DNA of 64,000 nt. Origin: Parvibaculum sedimenti (lineage in GTDB: Bacteria > Pseudomonadota > Alphaproteobacteria > Parvibaculales > Parvibaculaceae). Made by a program: the position numbers and the translations under genes. Positions 9,069 through 18,700 of the stretch are shown piece by piece. The notes below the pieces were generated by a model, which did not search any database, was not told where the DNA came from, and saw only the letters and a program-made list of their open reading frames with translations. How positions within the stretch are numbered: the stretch's first letter is position 1; each line of letters begins with the position of its first letter. The stretch lies in NCBI RefSeq assembly GCF_009184905.1, contig NZ_WESC01000002.1, forward strand, positions 124,001 through 188,000, in the 5' to 3' direction.

Positions 9069-10319
9069 ATGGCGCAACTGACCGACACAAAAGCCCGCAA
9101 CATCACCCCGGACACAAAGCCCCTCGCCGCCGGAGGCGTGTCCGGTCTTTACCTCTTCCCCTCTGCAACTCGGGGCAAGGGCAAATGGATTTTCCGTTTC
9201 ATTTCGCCCGCCACCGGCAAGCGAAGGGACATGGGACTTGGAACCTACCCGGAGGTTGGCATCGCCGCGGCCCGGAAGGCCGGGCTTGAGGCCCGTATGG
9301 TGATCCAGCAAGGAACCGATCCGCTTGAAGCACGGCGCGCCGAGGAAGCCGAAAGACGCGCCCGCTGGGAGATGCCCACCTTCGAGAAAGCCGCGAGGAA
9401 AGTTCACGCGGAAATCAAAGACGGCTTCCGCAACGCCAAGCACGCCGACCAATGGCTGAACACATTGGAGACGTACATCTTCCCAGTTCTGGGCGCCCGC
9501 CTCGTGAATGAGCTCAAGGCATCGGATTTTGCGGAGGCGTTGAAGCCGATCTGGCTTTCCAAACCTGAAACTGCCTCTCGTGTCCGGCAGAGATGCGACA
9601 CAGTGATGAAGTGGTGCGCGGCTCAGGACTTCATTGTGGCGAGCCCGGTGGGCGTCGTCGGCAAGCTGCTGGCCAAACAACCCGGCAAGCGGGAGAGGGT
9701 GACCCACCACCCTGCCGTCCCCTGGCGCGATCTGCCCTCGCTCGCCCTGCGTCTGTTCAGTAATGACCGGCCCAGCGCGGGCAAGTTGATGCTCGAACTG
9801 CTCATTCTGACCGCTACCCGCTCAGGAGAGGTTCGAGGCATGCAATGGGATGAGATCGACTTCAAAGGCGCGACTTGGACAATCCCGGCATCGCGAATGA
9901 AGGCGAAGCAATTTCACAGAGTGCCGCTCCCGTCTCGCGCAATCGAGATACTGAAGCGGCAGCGCAAAATGGTTGATGAAGAATGCCCGCTGGTCTTTCC
10001 CTCTCGCCGGAATACACCCCTCAGCGACATGACGCTGACGAAACTCCTGCGGGACGCAGAAGTGAGCAGCGACACGCTTGGCCGCGTGGCGACGGCCCAC
10101 GGGTTCAGATCCGCATTCAGGGATTGGGCGTCAGAGAACGGATATCCGCGGGACCTGGCTGAACGTGCCCTCGCCCACACTATCCGCAACTCGACAGAAG
10201 CCGCCTATCACCGCACCGATCTGCTCGAGCAGAGGCGGAAGATGATGGAGGATTGGGCACGGCTTTTGCTGAGCGAGAGTGTCACTGAATATAGAGAGCG
10301 AAGGAAATTGGCGATTTAG
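9069..10319 (+). CDS. P4-type tyrosine integrase with DUF4102-like arm-binding domain
   Basis: About 416 residues. The N-terminal domain (MAQLTDTKARNITPDTK to MGLGTYPEVGIAAAR) is the arm-binding fold typical of phage P4/CP4-57 integrases of genomic islands. The catalytic domain carries Arg in ATRSGEVRGMQWDEI, the HxxR box in HGFRSAFRDWA, and the C-terminal His and Tyr nucleophile region ALAHTIRNSTEAAYHR. All catalytic residues appear intact. I chose the ATG at 9069, with TGAGGA seven bases upstream, over a GTG at 9033. The gene sits just after an att-like copy of the tRNA-Ser end and is transcribed into the putative island. Confidence 0.9.
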   Translation: MAQLTDTKARNITPDTKPLAAGGVSGLYLFPSATRGKGKWIFRFISPATGKRRDMGLGTYPEVGIAAARKAGLEARMVIQQGTDPLEARRAEEAERRARWEMPTFEKAARKVHAEIKDGFRNAKHADQWLNTLETYIFPVLGARLVNELKASDFAEALKPIWLSKPETASRVRQRCDTVMKWCAAQDFIVASPVGVVGKLLAKQPGKRERVTHHPAVPWRDLPSLALRLFSNDRPSAGKLMLELLILTATRSGEVRGMQWDEIDFKGATWTIPASRMKAKQFHRVPLPSRAIEILKRQRKMVDEECPLVFPSRRNTPLSDMTLTKLLRDAEVSSDTLGRVATAHGFRSAFRDWASENGYPRDLAERALAHTIRNSTEAAYHRTDLLEQRRKMMEDWARLLLSESVTEYRERRKLAI

Positions 10320-10413
10320 CCCTTCAGGTTAGAAATCCTGCGGCATAAGGGCCGACCATCGAGCCCGACAGACGCCGAGCCAACGTGCAATTTGAATCAG
10401 TTGGTGGGGTCGG

Positions 10414-10526
10414 TCATTCAAGTCCGACGCGTAGGAGATCGGCGAACAAACGGGCAAGCACTGGATGGTTTGAACCTGCGTGTGGCCGAGCAGGTTGCCG
10501 ATCATCGGCAGTGTTACAACGCCCAT
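10414..10526 (-). pseudogene. Decayed C-terminal fragment of a tyrosine recombinase
   Basis: On the minus strand the frame ending upstream at 10526 reads TLPMIGNLLGHTQVQT, the conserved box just before the nucleophile Tyr of phage-type integrases. The sequence then shifts frame and continues as LARLFADLLRVGLE, which resembles the usual RYAHLFDDPLR continuation. Both catalytic-domain start and Tyr are lost. It lies between the intact integrase at 9069-10319 and hipA. It is best read as the tail of an older integrase on the opposite strand, evidence of more than one insertion here. Confidence 0.5.
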
Positions 10527-10546
10527 TTAAAGAACAGGCCAGTTCA

Positions 10547-11803
10547 TCATCCAAGAGTCGCTGCACATCGTGCGGCCCTATCAAGGGCAAGATTAGCAAA
10601 CCGACCAAGCGCAGCCTCATCAAGGCCCGGACTTGCCAGCGTCCCAGCGACCTCCTTCGCCGTAGCCGTTACCCGCTCACAAATCTCACCGACCCGCCGT
10701 CGGATAAATGGCAAGCCGAGGCCTGTGTCGGCCGCGAAGGCGGCCCAGCCTCTTGCATCAAGATCGGCAAGCGTCGCCCGCTTACCGATCTTCATCGCAA
10801 ATCTTGGTGACAGCTCGGGATATGCGACGGTCGCCAACAGATCATAGAGCGGAGCAAGACGAGCGCCTTCGGCTTCGTAGAGAAGCGAGAAGTTCTTGCC
10901 GTGCGCGTCCGCGTTCCCGACGATCACATTGAAGATCACGGCATCGAGCAGTTTCAACACATCGACCGCAGGCCTTGCAGCGACGCGGCGGAGAAGTCCG
11001 AAGCAATCCTGCAAGGTTGGACCGCCCTCGCTGGCATATTTGGTTTCCGGCGGCACGCCCAGCGCCTGGCAGAAATCCTCCTGGTGAATTCGGCGCACGA
11101 CCCCATCGTCACCGATGGCGCGGTCATATCTTCGAACCAGCAGGAATGTTCGATCCCTCACAACACGCGCTTCCACCGGCGCGACATCCAAGCCAACGGC
11201 AGCGGCAAGACGCATCACGAAGACCTCGTTCTCGGTCGTGGCCGACAAGCGCGCAATCGGGGGCTTGAGAATGTGAGTTGTGGGCTGGCCAGGCGCTGGC
11301 AGGGCGACTGCGCCATCCATCAGAACAACCGGCACTTTGGATTGCGCACCGGCGAGCGAGAGGCGCAACCCTTCCTCACCCGCGAGTAGCGGGCGAATGG
11401 GCAGCGCGTCCAGCACGCGGATCAAGCCTGCGTCGTCGAGCGGGATTGGCTGCTGATTCAGAGCGGGTGCGGTTGGCGCTTCGCCTGGCGGCAAAAGCTG
11501 GAGCGCGCCAGCAACGTCGCCGCCGAGTCGATCGAGAAGAGCAAAATCGTTTCCACGTGAAACGCCAAGCGCCTGAGCCGCCGCGTCGCGCTGGCTTTCC
11601 TCGGGCAGCAGACCACCGAAGAACGGACGGCACTCGCGACGGCTGAAGGGCTCTACCCGCTTCGGGAGCGACGCCGACAGAGAGTGTGCGTCGTCGTCAT
11701 TGAGCCAGTCCTGCGCATAGGCGAAGCCGAGTTCACCATGCTGATCTTGTGTCAGCCGCCCTACGAGACGCCCGTCCCACCAGACCTCAAGGGTGCGCGT
11801 CAT
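10547..11803 (-). CDS. hipA: HipA-family serine/threonine kinase toxin
   Basis: A 418-residue HipA-like protein. The N-terminal HipA_N-type domain begins TLEVWWDGRLVGRL. The kinase domain contains the activation/ATP-loop segment LRLSLAGAQSKVPV, ATP-lysine region THILKPP, catalytic loop NVIVGNADAHGKNFSLLY and metal-binding LAPLYDLLAT. In E. coli, HipA phosphorylates glutamyl-tRNA synthetase and causes persistence; the target here is not known. ATG at 11803 overlaps the stop of hipB by four bases (11800-11803), so antitoxin and toxin are translationally coupled in the order antitoxin then toxin. The catalytic Asp and Asn residues are all present, so the toxin is probably active. Confidence 0.88.
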   Translation of the reverse strand: MTRTLEVWWDGRLVGRLTQDQHGELGFAYAQDWLNDDDAHSLSASLPKRVEPFSRRECRPFFGGLLPEESQRDAAAQALGVSRGNDFALLDRLGGDVAGALQLLPPGEAPTAPALNQQPIPLDDAGLIRVLDALPIRPLLAGEEGLRLSLAGAQSKVPVVLMDGAVALPAPGQPTTHILKPPIARLSATTENEVFVMRLAAAVGLDVAPVEARVVRDRTFLLVRRYDRAIGDDGVVRRIHQEDFCQALGVPPETKYASEGGPTLQDCFGLLRRVAARPAVDVLKLLDAVIFNVIVGNADAHGKNFSLLYEAEGARLAPLYDLLATVAYPELSPRFAMKIGKRATLADLDARGWAAFAADTGLGLPFIRRRVGEICERVTATAKEVAGTLASPGLDEAALGRFANLALDRAARCAATLG

Positions 11804-12042
11804 GTCTTCCGCGTTCCTTTGGTTTCGGGTGGCGGCGTGACCTCCAGTGAGCACCCCAGTGCCGCCAAGACTTGAAGTGTCTTGCCGATTTGCGCGGTTG
11901 CCTTGCCTGCTTCGAGATCGACGACGAAGCGCAGGCCGACACCCGCCGCGCCCGCAAGTTCGTCCTGCCGCAGTCCAGCGGCTTTGCGGGTGGTTCGAAC
12001 GATGTTGCCGATTTCTGCAGGCGTGAGTGTTTTTCTGGCCAT
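11800..12042 (-). CDS. hipB: HipB-family XRE antitoxin
   Basis: An 80-residue helix-turn-helix protein, MARKTLTPAEIGNIVRTTRK at the start, with the recognition-helix region QDELAGAAGVGLRFVVDLEAG. A short beta-strand tail follows (CSLEVTPPP) like the dimerisation strand of HipB. It would neutralise the HipA kinase and repress its own operon. Three operator-like palindromes with TTCCCG/CGGGAA half sites lie upstream at about 50-base spacing, supporting autoregulation. The ATG at 12042 was chosen because the longer open frame upstream would read through those operators. Confidence 0.85.
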   Translation of the reverse strand: MARKTLTPAEIGNIVRTTRKAAGLRQDELAGAAGVGLRFVVDLEAGKATAQIGKTLQVLAALGCSLEVTPPPETKGTRKT

Positions 12043-12047
12043 GACAT

Positions 12048-12061
12048 TTACCGAACGGGAA
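12048..12061. promoter_or_regulatory. Operator-like palindrome 1 of hipBA
   Basis: TTACCGAACGGGAA lies five bases upstream of the hipB start codon. It differs at two positions from the perfect site at 12148-12161. Binding here would cover the ribosome site region and probably block transcription. Confidence 0.5.
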
Positions 12062-12096
12062 AATATCATGGATTTCTGACGGGTGTCTACAAAAAT

Positions 12097-12110
12097 TTCC
12101 CGCTCAGGAA
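12097..12110. promoter_or_regulatory. Operator-like palindrome 2 of hipBA
   Basis: TTCCCGCTCAGGAA, with flanking A/T giving ATTTCC-N6-GGAAAT at 12095-12112. It starts 49 bases from site 1 and 51 from site 3, about five helical turns each way, so dimers bound at the three sites would face the same side of the DNA. Confidence 0.5.
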
Positions 12111-12142
12111 ATATACCGTGACAAACCGGCTCCAATGCCCCC

Positions 12143-12164
12143 AATATTCCCGTACGGGAATATT
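12143..12164. promoter_or_regulatory. Operator-like palindrome 3 of hipBA (perfect)
   Basis: A perfect 22-base palindrome with centre TTCCCGTACGGGAA (12148-12161) flanked by AATA and its complement. It is the strongest of the three hipBA sites and the farthest from the hipB start. Its half site is longer than the TATCC half site of E. coli HipB. Confidence 0.6.
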
Positions 12165-12407
12165 TAATTCAGATCGACGCCCTTGAGCAAAGTCATCCAG
12201 AAATTCGGATGCGTCCGGCGTCACAGGGCCTGCGAGACAGAATTGACGCTCTAGTCAAAAGAAGATTTTGGTCTCATCACAGCGACTCTGCGTCGGATTG
12301 TGCATAGGTTGCAGCGGTCGGCATCAAAACGTTTTGCATCATTGCCGGGCACCGTATCCAGATGGTTAAACCCGTTTAGCAGGTGATTAGGTGGCACACG
12401 TCTACGA

Positions 12408-12482
12408 TGGAGCGGCTGGAGGGATTCGAACCCTCGACCCTCTGGATGGAAGCCAGATGCTCTACCTCTGAGCTACAGCCGC
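12408..12482 (-). tRNA. tRNA-Gly(TCC)
   Basis: On the minus strand the cloverleaf folds with acceptor GCGGCTG/CAGCCGC, D arm GCTCAGAGGTAGAGC, anticodon stem TCTGG/CCAGA with loop CTTCCAT (anticodon TCC), and T arm GAGGG-TTCGAAT-CCCTC. Discriminator T and an encoded CCA (12408-12410) follow. It reads GGA codons. It stands alone between hipBA and the leader-distal end of the CRISPR array. Confidence 0.95.
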
Positions 12483-12769
12483 ATATCGAACATTGGCGCT
12501 CTGTAGCGAGTTTTGCTCGCCCATCCGATCTCGACCGTCAATTTCTAGGCGATCCCTCAACGGAAGTCATTGTTGACAACACGGATCATCCGCAGCGGGA
12601 TGTTCCCACTGAACAATCTAGATCAAATTTTAACTTGGGTTCCGATATTGCGCTGACCATCCCTCACTGAGTGGTCCGGTTGGGATGTTAGTTCAGGGCC
12701 TGCTGTAGCACTATATCGTGAGTGCGCCGGAGCTGGTCCAGCTTGCGCAAGCGGAGACGGCAAGCGCGA
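12483..12769. other. Region between tRNA-Gly and the leader-distal end of the array
   Basis: No gene is visible. It would contain the tRNA-Gly promoter on the minus strand and the place where transcription of the CRISPR array ends. I see no strong intrinsic terminator. Confidence 0.4.
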
Positions 12770-15700
12770 GTTTCGATCCACGCCCCCGCGTGAGGGGCGA
12801 CGCGCGCTCGAGTGGCTCGTCGAGGACAAGATCGCGTTTCGATCCGCGCCCCCGCGTGAGGGGCGACCAGGACCGCGACAAGCTCGCCGCGTCTGGTGAC
12901 CAGTTTCGATCCGCGCCCCCGCGTGAGGGGCGACTTGGTGCGTCGGCTGAGGATCAGCCTAGCTGGGAGTTTCGATCCGCGCCCCCGCGTGAGGGGCGAC
13001 ACGTTGCCCGGCACATTGACGACGACAAGGAAAAGTTTCGATCCGCGCCCCCGCGTGAGGGGCGACCGCGCGTACCGGCGGCCGATAGCGTAGACAGTGA
13101 TGTTTCGATCCGCGCCCCCGCGTGAGGGGCGACTGGCTCGACCCGGGAGCCTGGACGGCGTACATGGAGTTTCGATCCGCGCCCCCGCGTGAGGGGCGAC
13201 TCGTTTCCTCAGCCGCCTTCTGGCAGGCTTCGTTGTTTCGATCCGCGCCCCCGCGTGAGGGGCGACCTCACGAAATCAAAGAGGGCGTCGTCATTACCGA
13301 GGTTTCGATCCGCGCCCCCGCGTGAGGGGCGACCCCTCGCCGCCTCCTATTCCGACTTCTTTCGGATGTTTCGATCCGCGCCCCCGCGTGAGGGGCGACC
13401 ATCGGCCATTTTTGCCCTCGATTTATCCAAGATGTTTCGATCCGCGCCCCCGCGTGAGGGGCGACACGTGAACCGCCTGCCCCAGCTCGACGATGACGCG
13501 TTTCGATCCGCGCCCCCGCGTGAGGGGCGACAAGACGCCGGCCTGCCCGCCAGCCTGATCTTCAAGTTTCGATCCGCGCCCCCGCGTGAGGGGCGACGCG
13601 CTGTTCGTTACTGCGGGCGTGGACGTGCAAGAGTTTCGATCCGCGCCCCCGCGTGAGGGGCGACGAGATCAGCGGCGATGCCTGGCGCTCATGGATCGTT
13701 TCGATCCGCGCCCCCGCGTGAGGGGCGACACGCATGCAAAGCTCACAACCATCCTCTGGATGGGTTTCGATCCGCGCCCCCGCGTGAGGGGCGACTCGTC
13801 GGAATCTTTGGTTCCATCCTCTTGGTGTGGTTTCGATCCGCGCCCCCGCGTGAGGGGCGACCACCCGCAAGACGGAATGGTACGGCACGAGCGGAGTTTC
13901 GATCCGCGCCCCCGCGTGAGGGGCGACCCTCGTTTTGAGAGAAAAATCATCATATACGATGTTTCGATCCGCGCCCCCGCGTGAGGGGCGACGATCGGCA
14001 TCGGCGGAATCGTTGAGGCCCTTGCTGTTTCGATCCGCGCCCCCGCGTGAGGGGCGACGCCATGCCTGAGCCGCAATTGCGGTATTGATTGGTTTCGATC
14101 CGCGCCCCCGCGTGAGGGGCGACTATCCCGCACCGCCGCCCTGGTCACCGGATTGGCTGTTTCGATCCGCGCCCCCGCGTGAGGGGCGACCGGCAGGAGG
14201 GCATGCACTAGCTCGGCCGGAAGAGTTTCGATCCGCGCCCCCGCGTGAGGGGCGACCCTGGCCGCGTGGTTCGGACATCGGTTCGGCGGTGTTTCGATCC
14301 GCGCCCCCGCGTGAGGGGCGACTCGCGGCCAGCGTGTCGACGCCATACTTCCGCATGTTTCGATCCGCGCCCCCGCGTGAGGGGCGACCCGCCCGCGCCG
14401 CACGATGGTCTCCATCATGCCGAGTTTCGATCCGCGCCCCCGCGTGAGGGGCGACCTTTCGGAACGTTCCCGGTCTATCTGCTTCAGCAGTTTCGATCCG
14501 CGCCCCCGCGTGAGGGGCGACTATTGGTCGAGGTCGGGGACGTGATATTGCTCGGTTTCGATCCGCGCCCCCGCGTGAGGGGCGACGTCTCGTCGGCCGA
14601 CGCCAACGACATCGCCAAGGTTTCGATCCGCGCCCCCGCGTGAGGGGCGACTATGTGCTCGGCGCGGCCGAGACGTGGCTTGAGGCGTTTCGATCCGCGC
14701 CCCCGCGTGAGGGGCGACAGTCCTGCGAGCACATGGCTCGCCTGCTCGGCGAGTTTCGATCCGCGCCCCCGCGTGAGGGGCGACGGCGGCGAGCAGCTTG
14801 TCCAGCGACGACGTGTCGTTTCGATCCGCGCCCCCGCGTGAGGGGCGACCAGCGAAAGTGACCGTCCCGAAGCCGTCCGAGGTTTCGATCCGCGCCCCCG
14901 CGTGAGGGGCGACCGGCGGCGAGCAAGGTCTATGACCTCTTCGTCTGGTTTCGATCCGCGCCCCCGCGTGAGGGGCGACGACGTTGCACGAAATCGGCCG
15001 GGCGATCTGGGATGTTTCGATCCGCGCCCCCGCGTGAGGGGCGACCATGTCTTTCGTCTTCCAACCTGCGTTGGAGGACGTTTCGATCCGCGCCCCCGCG
15101 TGAGGGGCGACTCCTCGGGCAGGCCCGCATCGTCGATCGCTTCGGCGTTTCGATCCGCGCCCCCGCGTGAGGGGCGACCCTCCGGCAGGCCCGCGTCGTC
15201 GATTGCTTCGGCGTTTCGATCCGCGCCCCCGCGTGAGGGGCGACCGTAGGTCTTGGTCGAGCGATACGTCAGCATCAGTTTCGATCCGCGCCCCCGCGTG
15301 AGGGGCGACGTCGGCGTCGGTCCCCAAAGCTCGCGGGTATAGCGTTTCGATCCGCGCCCCCGCGTGAGGGGCGACCGCGTCCATACGCCGATGGTGCTTT
15401 CGGTGCAGGTTTCGATCCGCGCCCCCGCGTGAGGGGCGACCATCGTGCCTACCGCGCTCCGCCCGCAGGATCAGGTTTCGATCCGCGCCCCCGCGTGAGG
15501 GGCGACCGGTTGACCCGGAGCGCGCCCGCGAAGCCGAGCAGGTTTCGATCCGCGCCCCCGCGTGAGGGGCGACTATACAAATCCATCCGCCTGACCAGTT
15601 CAGACTGTTTCGATCCGCGCCCCCGCGTGAGGGGCGACCTAGTCCGCCTACATTGGTCTGGACTTGTACCGTGTTTCGATCCGCGCCCCCGCGTGAGGGG

Positions 15701-18700
15701 CGACATTGGGGCAACGGAAGCCGAGTGACTCTTTTTGCCGTTTCGATCCGCGCCCCCGCGTGAGGGGCGACCGCATCGGCCTCAACCAGCAGCCGGGGGA
15801 ATGGTGGTTTCGATCCGCGCCCCCGCGTGAGGGGCGACCTCGCATTGCGGCGATAGGTGACGATGCGCGCCAGAGTTTCGATCCGCGCCCCCGCGTGAGG
15901 GGCGACAGCCTCGTCGACGCGCATCGTCTGCGTGCCATTGAGTTTCGATCCGCGCCCCCGCGTGAGGGGCGACAGCACTTCATACCCGTCTGTGGCATCA
16001 ATTACCGGTTTCGATCCGCGCCCCCGCGTGAGGGGCGACGCCCGGCTTCGGCCGGGCCTTTCCGAATGCCACGTTTCGATCCGCGCCCCCGCGTGAGGGG
16101 CGACGCGCTTATCGTCGAGATACGCCTCTTCGAGTTTGGCGTTTCGATCCGCGCCCCCGCGTGAGGGGCGACCCGCACAAGGTCAAGACCGCTACCGACC
16201 TCAAGGTGTTTCGATCCGCGCCCCCGCGTGAGGGGCGACGACCGAGCGCGTCGACGAGACTGCGCTCGTGGAGGTTTCGATCCGCGCCCCCGCGTGAGGG
16301 GCGACCTGTGGCAGACCTCGAAAAACTAAAGGTGGAAGTTTCGATCCGCGCCCCCGCGTGAGGGGCGACGCCGGTTGGCGCGTCATTGTTGCGCGTACAC
16401 CCGTTTCGATCCGCGCCCCCGCGTGAGGGGCGACCGGCGATCTGAGCCGCAAGCTGCGCCTCAACAGTGTTTCGATCCGCGCCCCCGCGTGAGGGGCGAC
16501 CCTGTGCGTAGTTGCGGGCATACCTATTGTTGATGTTTCGATCCGCGCCCCCGCGTGAGGGGCGACCCTTCTGGTCGATCACGTCGGCGAGCACCGACAA
16601 GTTTCGATCCGCGCCCCCGCGTGAGGGGCGACGTGCGCCGCCTCACGAAGCGCCATGCTTCGGAAAGTTTCGATCCGCGCCCCCGCGTGAGGGGCGACCA
16701 GCGAGCCGCGCGCGCAGCGCGAGGGTCTGGAAGTTTCGATCCGCGCCCCCGCGTGAGGGGCGACTGGTGTGGGGCGCATCTCAATGACCTCCTACGAAGT
16801 TTCGATCCGCGCCCCCGCGTGAGGGGCGACCGCCGCACGCTGCTTTTGATGCCCCGCTGGGGACAGTTTCGATCCGCGCCCCCGCGTGAGGGGCGACAAG
16901 GTGCAAGGCAAGCGCGCGATCCTTGCGAAGTTTCGATCCGCGCCCCCGCGTGAGGGGCGACCCCGTGCGACGGTTCATCACTTCGCCGTAGGCGGTGTTT
17001 CGATCCGCGCCCCCGCGTGAGGGGCGACACGGCGATCTGAGCCGCAAGCTGCGCCTCAGTAGTGTTTCGATCCGCGCCCCCGCGTGAGGGGCGACCAAGT
17101 CTTCCGGCGGTTTCGCTGGAACGTATGCCGTTTCGATCCGCGCCCCCGCGTGAGGGGCGACCTGCGCCGCGCGCACCGGCTTCACAGCCTTATTCGGTTT
17201 CGATCCGCGCCCCCGCGTGAGGGGCGACAGGTCGACAGAGAACGCATGTGCCAGCGACTTGAGGTTTCGATCCGCGCCCCCGCGTGAGGGGCGACAGCGA
17301 AGACCCGCGTGCCTTCCGCTGCTTCGAGGTGTTTCGATCCGCGCCCCCGCGTGAGGGGCGACCCACCGCCGGAGCCCGGTGGCGCACCACGATCACGTTT
17401 CGATCCGCGCCCCCGCGTGAGGGGCGACCGACCAACCTCGAAATGATCGTTTACGAGGCGAAGTTTCGATCCGCGCCCCCGCGTGAGGGGCGACCAGATA
17501 CTCGGTAGCCCATTGTCCTTTGGACCAGAGTTTCGATCCGCGCCCCCGCGTGAGGGGCGACCCGAAAAGACGCTGTATTATCTCGACCTCATCGCCGTTT
17601 CGATCCGCGCCCCCGCGTGAGGGGCGACGCCGCGAGAAGCTGGCCCACGGCGCGTGTCAGGCTGTTTCGATCCGCGCCCCCGCGTGAGGGGCGACATTGG
17701 CTCGTGGACATATGCGGACGCCTCTCGTGGGTTTCGATCCGCGCCCCCGCGTGAGGGGCGACCCGACGCGCGACGCATTTCCAAGCTTGTGCTGGTGTTT
17801 CGATCCGCGCCCCCGCGTGAGGGGCGACCGTAGCCATCAGTGCAGCGAGCTAAGCGTCCTGTTTCGATCCGCGCCCCCGCGTGAGGGGCGACTTGGCTCG
17901 TGGACATATGCGGACGCCTCTCATGGGTTTCGATCCGCGCCCCCGCGTGAGGGGCGACCAAGACGTGAGTTTCGTTCGGGCGCCAGCGGATGTTTCGATC
18001 CGCGCCCCCGCGTGAGGGGCGACGCGAGGAAATGCGGGGCGACATGATCGACCACAGGTTTCGATCCGCGCCCCCGCGTGAGGGGCGACCGACGCGCGAC
18101 GCATTTCCAAGCTTGTGCTGATGTTTCGATCTGCGCCCCCGCGTGAGGGGCGACTGGCCCATTTTGCTTTATCGGCGGGTTGATAGGCGTTTCGATCCGC
18201 GCCCCCGCGTGAGGGGCGACCTCGGCAAATATTTCCGACATTGAGCGGGGGCGGGGTTTCGATCCGCGCCCCCGCGTGAGGGGCGACGCCGACGCGCGAC
18301 GCATTTCCAAGCTTGTGCTGATGTTTCGATCCGCGCCCCCGCGTGAGGGGCGACGACCCACGACTACGACCCGCTTGACGGCTGAGCCGTTTCGATCCGC
18401 GCCCCCGCGTGAGGGGCGACGCTCCAACCATGGCCCCGATCGTCAACCAGAACAGCGTTTCGATCCGCGCCCCCGCGTGAGGGGCGACACCTCACCCGAG
18501 ACGTTCAGGTCCAGCTTGTCGGTTTCGATCCGCGCCCCCGCGTGAGGGGCGACTCTGCCGCTTTTGCCAGCGATGCGCGAAGCGCCCGGTTTCGATCCGC
18601 GCCCCCGCGTGAGGGGCGACAGCCGGGGCAACGAGGCATGGGCCGGTGGACATGGTTTCGATCCGCGCCCCCGCGTGAGGGGCGACAGGAGCTGCATGAG

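Noticed and set aside
12362-12482. tRNA-Gly as the integration target of the left integrase
   Set aside because: I could not find a second copy of its 3' end near either recombinase.
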